Below are positions 42,756 to 52,041 of a DNA stretch of 64,000 nucleotides, piece by piece. Each line of letters begins with the position of its first letter. Positions within the stretch are counted from its first letter, which is position 1. The DNA is from Extibacter muris (GTDB taxonomy: Bacteria; Bacillota; Clostridia; Lachnospirales; Lachnospiraceae), in the NCBI RefSeq assembly GCF_004345005.1, contig NZ_SMMX01000005.1, positions 1 to 64,000 of the forward strand, given 5' to 3'. The translations under genes were made by a program, and so were the position numbers. The notes below the pieces were generated by a model. The model worked only from the letters and a program-made list of their open reading frames with translations. It was not told the DNA's origin and did no database searches.

Positions 42756-43928
42756 TTAGATTTTGCGCTTCAGTAGGATGATTCCGGTAAGCGCTAGAAG
42801 CAGCCCGCTTCCGGTCATTATCCAACGGATATCTACCCAGTCTGCCATCGGGCCGAATATCAGCATACCTGCCGGCATCACCGCAGCCGAGATGATCTGG
42901 AAGACAGAGAAGACTCTGCCGAGCCTCTGCTCTTCGACCTGCTCTTGCAGCATGACGGTGGACGCGGTAGCGAGTGATGGCATGAACGTGCCGGATAGGA
43001 ACATGATGGCCAGGTACATCCAGAAATACGGGCTGACGCCCAGCAGGGCGAAGGTAATTCCGAAACCGATATAGGATACGGCGATTACGAGCCATTTGTT
43101 TTTGAAGCTGCCCTTCCATGATACATAGACGCCGCCGGCGAGGGAACCCGCTGTCCATATGATTTCATTGGCGGAAAGCCGCCATACTTCGCTGCCGAAG
43201 ATCCGTTCAACCATCAGCGGGGACAAGAAAGCCGCCGGCGTGATGAGGAAGAAGGCGATTCCGTAAAATACGAGAATGCGGGAGACGACAGGATGGCCTG
43301 TCGTGTAGGCAATGCCTTCTTTCAAGTCGTGCCACATGGATAGGACTCCTTCCGACTCGGGCTTCCGGACTTTTAGAAATGCCATGACACAGATTGCCAT
43401 GGCGGCGGTAATCACATCCGCCATCATTGCCCACACGATTCCGGCGGCCCCGAGCAGTGCACCGCCTACAGCGGGGGAGACCATCATGAGCAGGGAGCCG
43501 CACGTCTGATTTATCCCATTGATTCTTGTCAGCATCTCCGTTGGCACTATCTGGGGCAGCAGTGCGCCCACGGCAGGCGTCTGAACACCGGCACCGGCAG
43601 AACGGATAGCAGAGACGACCATCAGCATGGAGAGAGGGGCCTTCCCCTCAAAGAACATGATGACAAGCCCGAGGGTAGCTAAGGCGATAAATCCGTCTGC
43701 ACACATGATGAGATATTTACGGTTATAGCGGTCCGCCCAGACACCGGCGAACAGGGATATCAGCAGCTGCGGCAGCAGGCTGCACAGTATAGACGCTGTC
43801 ATCCAGACACCAGAGGAGGTCTCCAGCGTAATATACCAGGTTATCGCATAGCTTACGATAGAGGAGCCGAACAAACTGATATTCTGGCTCACGAGAAACA
43901 GTGTACTTTTTTTCTTCCAGTCTTTCAT
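42756..43928 (-). CDS. MFS transporter (MFS_3, drug-efflux type)
   Basis: A 390-residue membrane protein with about twelve segments and the loop motif GVWADRYNRKYLIMCADG between segments 2 and 3. It resembles the MefE/EntS branch, whose members export macrolides or siderophores by proton antiport. ATG 43928 is chosen because GAGGT precedes it; an upstream in-frame codon lacks such a signal. It has an untranslated leader of more than 200 bases with a tiny ORF and hairpins, suggesting control in the leader. The drug, if any, cannot be told. Confidence 0.88.
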   Translation of the reverse strand: MKDWKKKSTLFLVSQNISLFGSSIVSYAITWYITLETSSGVWMTASILCSLLPQLLISLFAGVWADRYNRKYLIMCADGFIALATLGLVIMFFEGKAPLSMLMVVSAIRSAGAGVQTPAVGALLPQIVPTEMLTRINGINQTCGSLLMMVSPAVGGALLGAAGIVWAMMADVITAAMAICVMAFLKVRKPESEGVLSMWHDLKEGIAYTTGHPVVSRILVFYGIAFFLITPAAFLSPLMVERIFGSEVWRLSANEIIWTAGSLAGGVYVSWKGSFKNKWLVIAVSYIGFGITFALLGVSPYFWMYLAIMFLSGTFMPSLATASTVMLQEQVEEQRLGRVFSVFQIISAAVMPAGMLIFGPMADWVDIRWIMTGSGLLLALTGIILLKRKI

Positions 43929-44079
43929 ATAAACCTCATTTCCTAAAATAAAAACAGACAAATGTCCTGGATAGGACTTTTGCCTGCTGCTTGTTCAATA
44001 TAAATGGGTACGTAAAGACAGACTTCCCGCTACAACGTCGGGGACTCTGTTCCATCTCCATTCTTACAAAATAAGCATC

Positions 44080-44100
44080 AAAAAAAAATCCCTTCCGGGA
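44080..44100 (-). terminator. Short hairpin plus T9 tract in the MFS leader
   Basis: On the minus strand TCCC-GGAA-GGGA is followed by nine T residues (44088-44080). The stem is only four base pairs, so this is a weak or conditional terminator. It lies about 20 bases after the stop of the leader ORF and about 150 bases before the MFS start, as in attenuation systems. Confidence 0.45.
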
Positions 44101-44119
44101 ACACTATTTCCTCAATAAC

Positions 44120-44143
44120 TTATCTCAACTGAATGGAAAACAT
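44120..44143 (-). CDS. Seven-codon leader peptide ORF upstream of the MFS gene
   Basis: On the minus strand AGGAGG (44156-44151) lies seven bases before an ATG that opens MFSIQLR and a TAA. The Shine-Dalgarno is better than that of the MFS gene itself. Leader peptides of this size upstream of efflux or ribosome-protection genes act by ribosome stalling under an antibiotic. Here that role is inferred from layout: promoter, leader ORF, hairpin with T tract, then gene. Confidence 0.5.
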   Translation of the reverse strand: MFSIQLR

Positions 44144-44176
44144 GAACGTACCTCCTAGTATTATGAATTGTTTATA

Positions 44177-44206
44177 AGAGTAGCACAAATGCAAGTGGTC
44201 TGTCAA
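44177..44206 (-). promoter_or_regulatory. Candidate promoter of the MFS leader
   Basis: On the minus strand TTGACA (44206-44201) is followed after 18 bases by TACTCT (44182-44177), a weak -10 box. The start of transcription would fall about 25 bases before the leader ORF. Confidence 0.45.
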
Positions 44207-44221
44207 TACAATACTTCAGAT

Positions 44222-44255
44222 TAAAAGGACCATGAAATAATTCAAGGTCCTTTTA
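44222..44255. terminator. Hairpin between divergent MFS and PucR genes
   Basis: TAAAAGGACC at about 44222-44231 pairs with GGTCCTTTTA at 44246-44255. It reads as a bidirectional terminator, which is odd between divergent genes; it may insulate the two or act as a leader hairpin of the PucR gene. The rest of 43929-44446 holds the MFS leader and the PucR promoter region. Confidence 0.55.
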
Positions 44256-44446
44256 CTTGCATAATCTAGAGATTGGTTTAGGAATTACAAAAATCGGGGT
44301 CATTTAAATATTTTGTTTCCTGAGTACAATATATCATGTATTATACACTTTGAATATAGTTTCGACATACATAAAATCTGTCAATGATTGTGCTTGGAGC
44401 ACAAAAGAAGTATAATAGCATCAGCATAAGAAAAGAGAGGTCAGAT

Positions 44447-45580
44447 ATGGCGGTAGAATTAGAAGACTTGTACGCGGCAATCAAGCCGCAGTATGATATA
44501 AAGCTTCATACAAATGGATGTTTCCGGAGGATGATAGACTGGATCCATATGGTAGAAGAGGTCAACTTCGTATCCCTGCTTCACGGGGATGAGCTTGTGT
44601 TCAACTCGGGACTTCACTATACATCGGAAGAGTGGCTCGTACAATTTATAAAAGAACTGGATAGCGTGCATGCCGGCGGTCTGATTATCGCGCTGGAAGA
44701 GGGGCACATGTTTGCAAAAGAGACGGTAGATTACTGCAACAGGATACGGTTTCCGCTTTTTTCTGCCACTATGACGTCACCGTTTATTGACATCATGCGC
44801 ATGTTTTCAGCCATTCTGCTGCGGAATGAGCAGAGAGATACTAATCTGATCGCGGCACTTAAAAATGCAGTTTTTTATCCGGAAAATACGGAATTATACG
44901 CAAGCCGTTTAGAGCGGAACGGGTTTTTCAGAAATATGAGCTACCTCGTTGTGATGCTCAGCTGCCATGCTTATGATACAGAGAATGGAAACGAGAGGCT
45001 TGAGGAACTCCATAAGTCACTAAATCATGCGATAAAAAGCGGAATTGTCTACGAAGAAAAAGGGCTGCTGGTAATACTGCTGGCCGGGTATGAGCAGAAA
45101 AGGGTTAAGGAGAAGATGCGGGCGCTCTGCCGGAAAGATAGCAATATTTATATCGGAATCGGTTCCCAGGAAGAGGATATGCAGCATATATACAAATCAT
45201 ACCACAATGCATACACGGCATATCAGCTGACAAAGACGGCAATCAACAAAAACTTCTTGGTATATGAGGAACTTGGTGTATACAAATTGCTGGCAGATGT
45301 AAAGGAAAAAGAAATATATCCGGCGTTCGTGCAAGAGACGCTCGGGTCTTTGATTTCATATGACAGGGATAACAAGACAGAGTACACGGAGGTATTGAGA
45401 GTATTCTTTGAAAATGAATGCAGCATCTTGCATACTTCCAAGGCTTTATACTGCCATAAGAATACATTGGCTTACAAGATAAATAAAATAAAAGACCTGC
45501 TTGGCTATGATATAATCAGCAATGAAAACAGAACGAGGATAATGCTGGCATTCTACATCATGAAAATGCAGGAAAATTGA
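44447..45580 (+). CDS. PucR/CdaR-family transcriptional regulator
   Basis: A 377-residue regulator with an N-terminal PucR-like sensing domain (LYAAIKPQYDIKLHTNGC...HGDELVFNSG), a central GGDEF-like CdaR domain (YIGIGSQEEDMQHIYKSYHNAYTAYQLTK) and a C-terminal helix-turn-helix (FFENECSILHTSKALYCHKNTLAYKINKIKDLLGYDI). Relatives control purine, amino acid or glycerate catabolism. ATG 44447 is supported by AGAGAGGTCAG; the frame is open from 44384. The next gene, a LUD protein, may be its target. REP-like element 2 begins two bases after the stop. Confidence 0.88.
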   Translation: MAVELEDLYAAIKPQYDIKLHTNGCFRRMIDWIHMVEEVNFVSLLHGDELVFNSGLHYTSEEWLVQFIKELDSVHAGGLIIALEEGHMFAKETVDYCNRIRFPLFSATMTSPFIDIMRMFSAILLRNEQRDTNLIAALKNAVFYPENTELYASRLERNGFFRNMSYLVVMLSCHAYDTENGNERLEELHKSLNHAIKSGIVYEEKGLLVILLAGYEQKRVKEKMRALCRKDSNIYIGIGSQEEDMQHIYKSYHNAYTAYQLTKTAINKNFLVYEELGVYKLLADVKEKEIYPAFVQETLGSLISYDRDNKTEYTEVLRVFFENECSILHTSKALYCHKNTLAYKINKIKDLLGYDIISNENRTRIMLAFYIMKMQEN

Positions 45581-45582
45581 GC

Positions 45583-45658
45583 GGGACAGGGGAAAACGTG
45601 GTTGGGGACGGGGGAAATTTGAATTTCCCCCGTCCCCAACCACGCTTTCCCCTGTCCC
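45583..45658. repeat. REP-like palindrome 2
   Basis: Two 37-base arms with a two-base loop and one mismatch, starting GGGACAGGGGAAAACGTGG and containing GGGGACGGGGGAAAT. A further half copy, ATCCCCCGTCCCCA, follows at about 45669-45681 and abuts the TATAAT (45693-45698) of the next gene. Same family as 42677-42754 and 50614-50647. Confidence 0.88.
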
Positions 45659-45736
45659 TTTTTGAAAATCCCCCGTCCCCAAAAAAATGTGTTATAATAT
45701 AGCAAGAAGCGAATATAATAAAAGGGAGGGAACAAA

Positions 45737-46375
45737 ATGGATATTAATCGTGTTAAAAGAAATAAGCTGCTGGGCGCGAGAATCATCAAGGGATTAGAAT
45801 CCCGCAGCATGGAAGGTTATTATGCGGAGACGAAGGATGATGCCCTCGCAAAAGCGCTGGAGCTGATACCGGAAGGGAGCTCTGTCGGATGGGGCGGCTC
45901 CATGTCGATCAAGGAGATTGGCCTAAAGGATGCCGTCTGTACGGGTGATTATAAAGTGTTCAACCGTGATGTCTGTAAGACTCCTGAGGAAAAGCGTCAG
46001 GTTGAGCTCGCTACATACGACTGTGATTACTTTATCACAAGTGCCAACGCCATTACGGAAGACGGTGTGATGGTAAACATAGACGGCAATGCAAACAGAG
46101 TATCCGCTATTGCGTACGGACCGAAGAACGTAGTGATGATAGTCGGTATGAATAAGGCGGTAAAGAGCGTGGATGATGCAATGTCACGTGCCAGGAATGA
46201 GGCGGCCCCAATCAATGCAGAGAGGTTTAATCTCGATACGCCATGCTGTAAGAACGGTATGTGCTTTGACTGCAAGTCGCCGGATACGATATGCTGCCAG
46301 ATATTGATCACCAGATTTTCTAAGACACCAAACAGGATTAAGGTCATACTTGTAAATGAAGAATTAGGGTTTTAA
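45737..46375 (+). CDS. LUD domain protein (LutC-like lactate utilisation family)
   Basis: A 212-residue cytosolic protein with the LUD/DUF162 pattern (GWGGSMSIKEIGL, then A-N-A-I-T-E-D-G-V-M-V-N-I-D-G-N-A-N-R-V-S-A-I-A-Y-G-P-K-N-V) and a C-terminal cysteine cluster (TPCCKNGMCFDCKSPDTICC), which may hold a metal or Fe-S centre. LutC-type proteins take part in lactate oxidation, but stand-alone clostridial members have no fixed role. RBS AAAGGGAGGG. TATAAT at 45693-45698. Confidence 0.9.
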   Translation: MDINRVKRNKLLGARIIKGLESRSMEGYYAETKDDALAKALELIPEGSSVGWGGSMSIKEIGLKDAVCTGDYKVFNRDVCKTPEEKRQVELATYDCDYFITSANAITEDGVMVNIDGNANRVSAIAYGPKNVVMIVGMNKAVKSVDDAMSRARNEAAPINAERFNLDTPCCKNGMCFDCKSPDTICCQILITRFSKTPNRIKVILVNEELGF

Positions 46376-46379
46376 ATTA

Positions 46380-46408
46380 TTGACTATAAAAGGAGCATTT
46401 GTTATAAT
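46380..46408 (+). promoter_or_regulatory. Promoter of tRNA-Cys (copy 2)
   Basis: TTGACT at 46380-46385 and TATAAT at 46403-46408 with a 17-base spacer, nearly the same layout as copy 1. Confidence 0.85.
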
Positions 46409-46425
46409 ATACAAGTGCTCAATAC

Positions 46426-46496
46426 GGCGCCATAGCCAAGCGGTAAGGCAAAGGTCTGCAACACCTCTATCACCAGTTCGATTCTGGTTGGCGCCT
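46426..46496 (+). tRNA. tRNA-Cys (GCA), copy 2
   Basis: Identical in all 71 bases to 18413-18483, with anticodon GCA and discriminator T. The flanking sequences differ, so the duplication is old or the gene was converted. Confidence 0.97.
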
Positions 46497-46502
46497 TTTT
46501 GA

Positions 46503-46536
46503 AAATCCGGAAACTTTAGTTTCCGGATTTTTTGTG
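46503..46536 (+). terminator. Rho-independent terminator of tRNA-Cys copy 2
   Basis: AAATCCGGAAAC pairs with GTTTCCGGATTT, followed by TTTTG; perfect stem of 12 bp. Confidence 0.9.
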
Positions 46537-46577
46537 GTTTCTGCCTTGTATGCGTAGCATAATCAGGATATTAGCTT

Positions 46578-49142
46578 CTATACCTGCTTTATATATTTTT
46601 TCAGCACGCGGGTTAATTCTTTGACATCGATAGGCTTTGCCATATGTGCGTTCATACCACACTCTAAGCATTGCTGGATATCTTCAGAAAATGCATCTGC
46701 ACTCATAGCAATGATTGGTACAGACAAAGCATCAGGACGATCCAGCCGCCGGATTGCTTTCGTAGCTTCGTATCCTGTCATAAGAGGCATCCGGATGTCC
46801 ATAAGGATAGCATCATAATAGCCAGATGGCGAGTTTTGAAAATACTCCAGGCAGACCTGCCCATCTTCTGCCCAATCGAGCTCTACGCCCAAGGCGGATA
46901 ACAACTCTCTGGCAATCTCCCAGTTAAGTTCGTTATCCTCGGCAAGCAGGATACGGTAGCCGGACATATCCATCTTGTCATCCGGAATCTGGCCATGAGA
47001 TTCTTCGCTGCCTATATATCTGCGCAGGCCATAGAATAATGTTGATTTAAACAGCGGTTTGGAAATGAAACCGCTAATCCCGGCCTCGCGGGCTTCTGCC
47101 TCAAATTCACTCCAGTCGTATGCAGATATCAAAAGGATAGGTATGTCATCTCCTAGATTATGTCGAATCTCCTTGGCAACCTGAAGGCCGTTCATACCTG
47201 GCAATTTCCAGTCTAACAGTATAATTTGATAGTCCTCTCTCATCTTGTGGTGCCGGATTACCAATTCGATTGCTGCTTCTCCACTCAATGCCCATTCGGC
47301 TTTAATACCAATAGACTCTAATGATTTCGCGGTGGTTTTACATAATAATTCATCATCGTCAACGACGAGCATATTCCAGGGAGGGAGAACCATATCCATA
47401 TCTTCTGCCGGAGCTTTTTCAAAATCGACCGTAATATGGAATTCTGTACCTTTATCTAATTCACTATGAACAGCAATCGTTCCATCCATTGCGTCTACTA
47501 TGTATTTCGTAATTGACATCCCCAATCCGGCACCTTCCGTTTTGCGTATCCTCGTTCCATCAGCCCGGCTGTAGGATTCATATATTTTTTCCAAGAATTC
47601 CGGTGACATGCCGATTCCATTATCCGTTACATAAATATGGATTCGGACATAGCTGTCCCCTTTTGGAGAATTTTCCTCGAACAGGGACAGGCGTATTGAA
47701 CCTTTCTCGGGGGTATACTTTGTCGCGTTAGATAAGAGGTTCAATAAAACCTGATTCAAACGTACACCATCGCACCATACATTTTCTGTCAGAATATTTT
47801 CAACATGTATATCAAAATTTTGCTTTTTTGCCTTTATCTGCGGCTGCATGATGTTGACAATTCCTTCAATGACCTCCTTTAAAGAGACCTGCTCTGCTGA
47901 TAAAGTCAATTTGCCGCTTTCAATCTTCGACATATCCAGTACATCGTTGATAAGTCCTAACAGATGTTTGCTTGACAGAGTGATTTTTCTTAGGCAGCTC
48001 TGTACCTGCTTCCTGTCATCTATGTGTGCAGCTGCAATAGCTGTCATTCCGACAATTGCATTCATAGGTGTGCGGATATCGTGGCTCATATTAGCTAAAA
48101 ATTCACTCTTTGCCTTATTTGCCTCTATTGCAGACTGCCGGGCCTTCTCCAGTTCCTTAAGCTGTAGACGCGTTATGGAGAAGTACCGAAGAAATATTAA
48201 TGTCAGGATAATCAATACGGAAGCACAGGCAAATAATGTAATGATTATACGTTGGGCACTCAGGCCGTTTATAATTGTGTCCAATATACCGTAAGGCATC
48301 ACTGCCACCAGACACCATTCCGAATAAGGCAAAGGCGTTCCATAGATCTGCCGGCCCTCACCATTTACTTCAAGTGTTGTGGTATATTCTTTATTGTCTT
48401 TTAATGCAGCGCCAAACTCTTTTATGGATTTTCCTTCTGCTGTTTCGTTCTCGGCGGAATCTGGCAGCTTCTGCAGCAGCTCCAAGTATTCCCATAACTC
48501 GGTGTTGGGGTTACGAATTACAAAACTGCCATCAGGCCGGATAATGTGATAGTATGTCATCTGCTCATCGTCATCAAGAGAAAGGCTATCGGTAATATAA
48601 TCTAGGGGGACGGCTGCTATAAGCCCTAGCCCTTGTTCTCCGTTCTGCATAGGATAGTCGGCCCGGACACCAAATAATACGACATCATTCCCTCCTGCAT
48701 CGATACCTACGGCAACTCTTTGGTTCCCCTGTATTAATGATTCCACAAAAGGCGATGGATTAATTGGCTGTATCGGCTCTCCGCAGAGCGTATCAAACTC
48801 CCCTTCGTCAGAACAGATTGCCAAATAGTCAAATCCCCTGACCTGCGCTCTGTAAACGAGTTCTTCATATAAGCTATCTTTATCGTAGTTCTCTGGCGAG
48901 ACCACAGAAATGATTCCGTCTACCTGGTTGAAACGGAGCTCGATAATATTTTCAAAATGCCAGGACATCTGTTCATTCATTCCAGACATGTAGATTTCTC
49001 CCACTTCGTAAATGGTCTTCTTGCTCTGTCGGTTCATATATATCCCCAGTATGCTGAAAACAATTACGCTAAACAGCAGAAGACCGATAAAGCTGTATAA
49101 AAGAAAACGGGTGGTAGGATTCCTTTTTTTACTGTGTCCCAT
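46578..49142 (-). CDS. Hybrid sensor histidine kinase with two receiver domains
   Basis: An 854-residue membrane kinase. It has a membrane segment at about 13-35, an extracytoplasmic dCache-like sensor (about 40-295), a second segment at 298-320, the phospho-His H354 in [14 protein letters not shown], and an ATPase domain ([36 protein letters not shown]). Two receivers follow, with phospho-Asp in [11 protein letters not shown] and [11 protein letters not shown]. No output domain follows, so a separate regulator must be used. ATG 49142 is preferred because AAGGAGGAAT precedes it. It is transcribed alone, and its degraded relative is at 40567-42124. Confidence 0.93.
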   Translation of the reverse strand: MGHSKKRNPTTRFLLYSFIGLLLFSVIVFSILGIYMNRQSKKTIYEVGEIYMSGMNEQMSWHFENIIELRFNQVDGIISVVSPENYDKDSLYEELVYRAQVRGFDYLAICSDEGEFDTLCGEPIQPINPSPFVESLIQGNQRVAVGIDAGGNDVVLFGVRADYPMQNGEQGLGLIAAVPLDYITDSLSLDDDEQMTYYHIIRPDGSFVIRNPNTELWEYLELLQKLPDSAENETAEGKSIKEFGAALKDNKEYTTTLEVNGEGRQIYGTPLPYSEWCLVAVMPYGILDTIINGLSAQRIIITLFACASVLIILTLIFLRYFSITRLQLKELEKARQSAIEANKAKSEFLANMSHDIRTPMNAIVGMTAIAAAHIDDRKQVQSCLRKITLSSKHLLGLINDVLDMSKIESGKLTLSAEQVSLKEVIEGIVNIMQPQIKAKKQNFDIHVENILTENVWCDGVRLNQVLLNLLSNATKYTPEKGSIRLSLFEENSPKGDSYVRIHIYVTDNGIGMSPEFLEKIYESYSRADGTRIRKTEGAGLGMSITKYIVDAMDGTIAVHSELDKGTEFHITVDFEKAPAEDMDMVLPPWNMLVVDDDELLCKTTAKSLESIGIKAEWALSGEAAIELVIRHHKMREDYQIILLDWKLPGMNGLQVAKEIRHNLGDDIPILLISAYDWSEFEAEAREAGISGFISKPLFKSTLFYGLRRYIGSEESHGQIPDDKMDMSGYRILLAEDNELNWEIARELLSALGVELDWAEDGQVCLEYFQNSPSGYYDAILMDIRMPLMTGYEATKAIRRLDRPDALSVPIIAMSADAFSEDIQQCLECGMNAHMAKPIDVKELTRVLKKYIKQV

Positions 49143-49407
49143 TGATGCTATTCCTCCTTGGAGCCTTAATTCTTCTATGGTCTTAATTGTCACGGGAAAG
49201 CCGCCGGATAGCTGCGGCATCATATTAAATGCTAAAGGTGATGCTGGTATAAAAACATCGTAATTAGCTATACGGGTATATTATAAACACATTTTCAACA
49301 ACTAGGCAATACCGATATTGGACAGGTATGCATATAGCTCCCTGTTTTTTACTGACAATCAATATCACTTGGGGTATAATTTAAATGGATTCAATAGGAG
49401 ATGAATT

Positions 49408-50563
49408 ATGGAACAACAAGAAACCAAGTTCTCATTTATATATGACGAAATAAAACAGCGCATTATAAACGGGCAGATACTCCCTGGAAGCTGCCTGCCA
49501 TCTTCGAGGATGCTCTGCAATCAATTCCATGTAAGCCGGTATACGATAAATCGCGTTTTTGATGCACTCAAAGAAGATGGCCTGATTGCTATTTAGCCCC
49601 GTCTTGCTCCGGTCGTCCTCTCAAGAGCAGCTGCATCCGGACGGGAGAATCTGCTGTCTGACATTTTGAGGGAAAAGGACAGTATCATACAGATATATCA
49701 GAAATTTGCCATCATATTGCCGCCACTCCTGGTATTTGCATCACAGGACTGCAACCTGGAGATAATGCCCCACTATAAACAGGCTTTGAAAGTATCACGT
49801 TTGGGGATTGCGGCAGGAGGGTGGAGGCCTTCCTCCGATTTTATTAAGGAGGTACTGGAAATCGGCGGGAATCCCTTGTTTGCAAATTTATATTCAATCT
49901 TTGAACTTCATCATAATCTGGGATTTTTTACAGAAAAGTGCCCTTACTTTTTAGATAACTTTTTGCAAGGGTCTGTATCTGTTACGGGTATTATTATAGA
50001 TATTTTGAAAGGGGATGACCCTTCCGTCAAGCACAGACGTTTGGCAAGTTTAGGACAAAGGTACCAGACGACTCCAGAGTTAATCAGATGCTGCCAAATC
50101 CGAGACGAACAGAGGAAGCGCTGCTGTATCTTCATGCGCTTCAGTTGATTGTACTGATAATCTATTCGGCAGCTTTTGCTCGCAGCTCCAGAAATAACTG
50201 CAAGAGAACTAGACGAGCTGGAGGAGAGATTCGCACAGCTGGATTCTGTCTGTATAGCTGTCATTTATGAAGCCATCTTAAAGCATATGGAATTGAAACC
50301 CTTGCACGCTATATTGACGGAAGCGTTCCGCCTTACGGAAGGGCCATTACATTGCTTATTATGATAATAAGAAGCTGGTTCTACAAAAGTTCAATAAACA
50401 GATTATCGCAGCAGTCCGGCACCTGCGTGAAGGAGATGAGGGTTCATTTGCAGACGGTATTACAGACTGCTATCGATATTCTCTAATACGTGCCGAGGAG
50501 TATATGATTAAAAAATATAAATTTTACAGGGTAGCTTATATGCGGATTCCAGAGATATACTAA
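49408..50563 (+). pseudogene. Double-wHTH GntR-type regulator, broken
   Basis: ATG 49408 (RBS AGGAGATG) opens a normal first GntR domain (YDEIKQRIINGQILPGSCLPSSRMLCNQFHVSRYTINRVFDALKEDGLIAI). A TAG at 49594-49596 stands where relatives would have Gln (I-Q-P-R), consistent with a CAG to TAG change. The frame continues to 50146, then shifts. The segment carrying the second winged helix is missing near 50090. The C-terminal domain (EITARELDELEERFAQLDSVCIAVIYEAILKHMELKPLHAIL...RAEEYMIKKYKFYRVAYMRIPEIY) runs to 50563 across further frame breaks. It is a relative of 4762-6171. Confidence 0.8.
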
Positions 50564-50613
50564 GTAAAACAGTAATGGTGGACGTATCCGGGAAAGCAGA
50601 TACGGCAAGAGAG

Positions 50614-50647
50614 GGGGACGGGGGAAATTGAGATTTCCCCCGTCCCC
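50614..50647. repeat. REP-like palindrome 3
   Basis: GGGGACGGGGGAAAT at 50614-50628, loop TGAG, and its exact complement at 50633-50647. This is the minimal core shared with the two longer palindromes at 42677 and 45583. Confidence 0.88.
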
Positions 50648-50801
50648 AACTTAGCGAATAAAGTCGAAAAATCAGAAAAAAATATTCGGATGCTGGAAAT
50701 GTATCCACTATTTATACACATTTTGTGGATTAATAGGATAATAAATGTGGAAAACTTTGGAAATACATGGAAATATGCCGCAGGCATATAAAAAAATTGA
50801 C

Positions 50802-50836
50802 GAAAAATGAGGACACATCCTAGTGGAGGTGCCCCC
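50802..50836 (-). terminator. Terminator of the flavodoxin gene
   Basis: On the minus strand GGGGCAC pairs with GTGTCC (50835-50829 with 50816-50811), followed by TCATTTTTCG, just beyond the flavodoxin stop. The plus-strand bases 50564-50800 otherwise hold only the REP-like element and AT-rich sequence. Confidence 0.55.
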
Positions 50837-50840
50837 TTTT

Positions 50841-51368
50841 TCAGCTATCCATTTCGTCCAGCTTCTTCAGACATTTTTGTGTGAATACTTTTGCGTGTTC
50901 TATATCCAGGCTGTCCGGATGTGTCATCGCCTCATCGAAGTTACGGATATACATATCCATCTGTGCCTCATTTTCCGGGCTTCTCATAGTTTCATATTTT
51001 TCCCGTACCTTCCGGGGCATCTTGCCCTGGCAGATGAATGCGCCGAGGTAGTCATTATCATTTTCTATCCATGCATGGACGCTCTTTTCTATCGCTTTAT
51101 AATAATCAGGGGAGTCACCCATGCCGCAGGTGCCGAATAAAGCAATCCTCTTTCCGCCGAGCCCGTTAATAAAGTCGCTCACTTCCATACTGCACGTGCC
51201 ACAGTTCACGCGGAAGCCGATAAAGTAGACTTTCGCTTCCGGAATTGACTTGTCTGTCGTGATATCGATGAGATCTTTGGAGTTGCCGGGCAGGTTAGAA
51301 AATATGGCGGCAGCGATTTTCTTCGTGTTGCCGGACCGGCTCTCATATAGTACGAGGTATTCCAACAT
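50841..51368 (-). CDS. Flavodoxin family protein
   Basis: A 175-residue electron carrier with the FMN phosphate-binding loop YESRSGNTKKIAAAI at the N-terminus, then F-I-G-F-R-V-N-C-G-T-C-S and A-L-F-G-T-C-G-M-G-D-S, which form the isoalloxazine site. The cysteine-rich loops and length recall the BilS-like group of gut clostridia, but no bilR partner is in view, so the name is left general. The frame is open from 51425; AAAGGAGGGG before the ATG fixes 51368. It follows the zinc-ribbon gene by about 26 bases, so the two may be one transcript. Confidence 0.85.
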   Translation of the reverse strand: MLEYLVLYESRSGNTKKIAAAIFSNLPGNSKDLIDITTDKSIPEAKVYFIGFRVNCGTCSMEVSDFINGLGGKRIALFGTCGMGDSPDYYKAIEKSVHAWIENDNDYLGAFICQGKMPRKVREKYETMRSPENEAQMDMYIRNFDEAMTHPDSLDIEHAKVFTQKCLKKLDEMDS

Positions 51369-51394
51369 ATCAGTTACCCCTCCTTTAACATATC

Positions 51395-51799
51395 TTAGCT
51401 GTTCTTGATAAATGTCGTACTGCATTTGGGGCAGCGGACCTCTATCTTGCCTTTACCTTTTGGTATCCGTATCTTCTGCCTGCAAGAAGGGCATTTGTAG
51501 ATATGGTACATTTTGCGCTGTGACGCCGAGCTTTTCTGCCGGGAGAACCAGGCGCGTATCTTGTACGTCTTATTTAGCCATTTCTGGTTTTCCGCAGCTC
51601 GCTTATAGACATTCCGGGAGAACATACGGAAGTAAGAGTAGACGACGCAGGCCCACGCAAAGATAGTGAGGGCAGAAAACATAAGGCCGTCAAACCAGCC
51701 GGACAGTATGAGTGCCGCTACTGCGGCTATTAAAGTAAATTTGCCAAATGAATCGATGCCGTATCTTCCGGACATAAAACGAATAAACTTTTCTTTCAA
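51395..51799 (-). CDS. Small membrane protein with C-terminal zinc ribbon
   Basis: A 134-residue protein with two membrane segments (FTLIAAVAALILSGWF and LMFSALTIFAWACVVYSYF), a basic linker and a C-x-x-C...C-x-x-C zinc ribbon (KCPSCRQKIRIPKGKGKIEVRCPKC). The ribbon resembles those that sample short nucleic acid or protein peptides, but no function is established. RBS AGGTGA. It begins the two-gene unit with the flavodoxin. Confidence 0.75.
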   Translation of the reverse strand: MKEKFIRFMSGRYGIDSFGKFTLIAAVAALILSGWFDGLMFSALTIFAWACVVYSYFRMFSRNVYKRAAENQKWLNKTYKIRAWFSRQKSSASQRKMYHIYKCPSCRQKIRIPKGKGKIEVRCPKCSTTFIKNS

Positions 51800-52041
51800 T
51801 TTAAATCACCTTCCTAATTAAGCATCATACGCTGTCTGGGCGTAAAGTCAATAAACTCCACATTAAAAATATATTAAATAATAAGTTATCCTGATTGGCT
51901 GCCTGTGGTCAAATGTTCAGAAGTCATGTTAATACATATGATTGATGCGGACTATGAAAATGAGATTGCAATTACTTTCATATTGGTATATGATGAAAAT
52001 ATAATACAAGCTATAATACGAGTTGTTAGGAGAATGTATAA

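Noticed and set aside
50841-51368. Naming the flavodoxin bilS
   Set aside because: The resemblance is general and no bilR or bilQ gene is adjacent.
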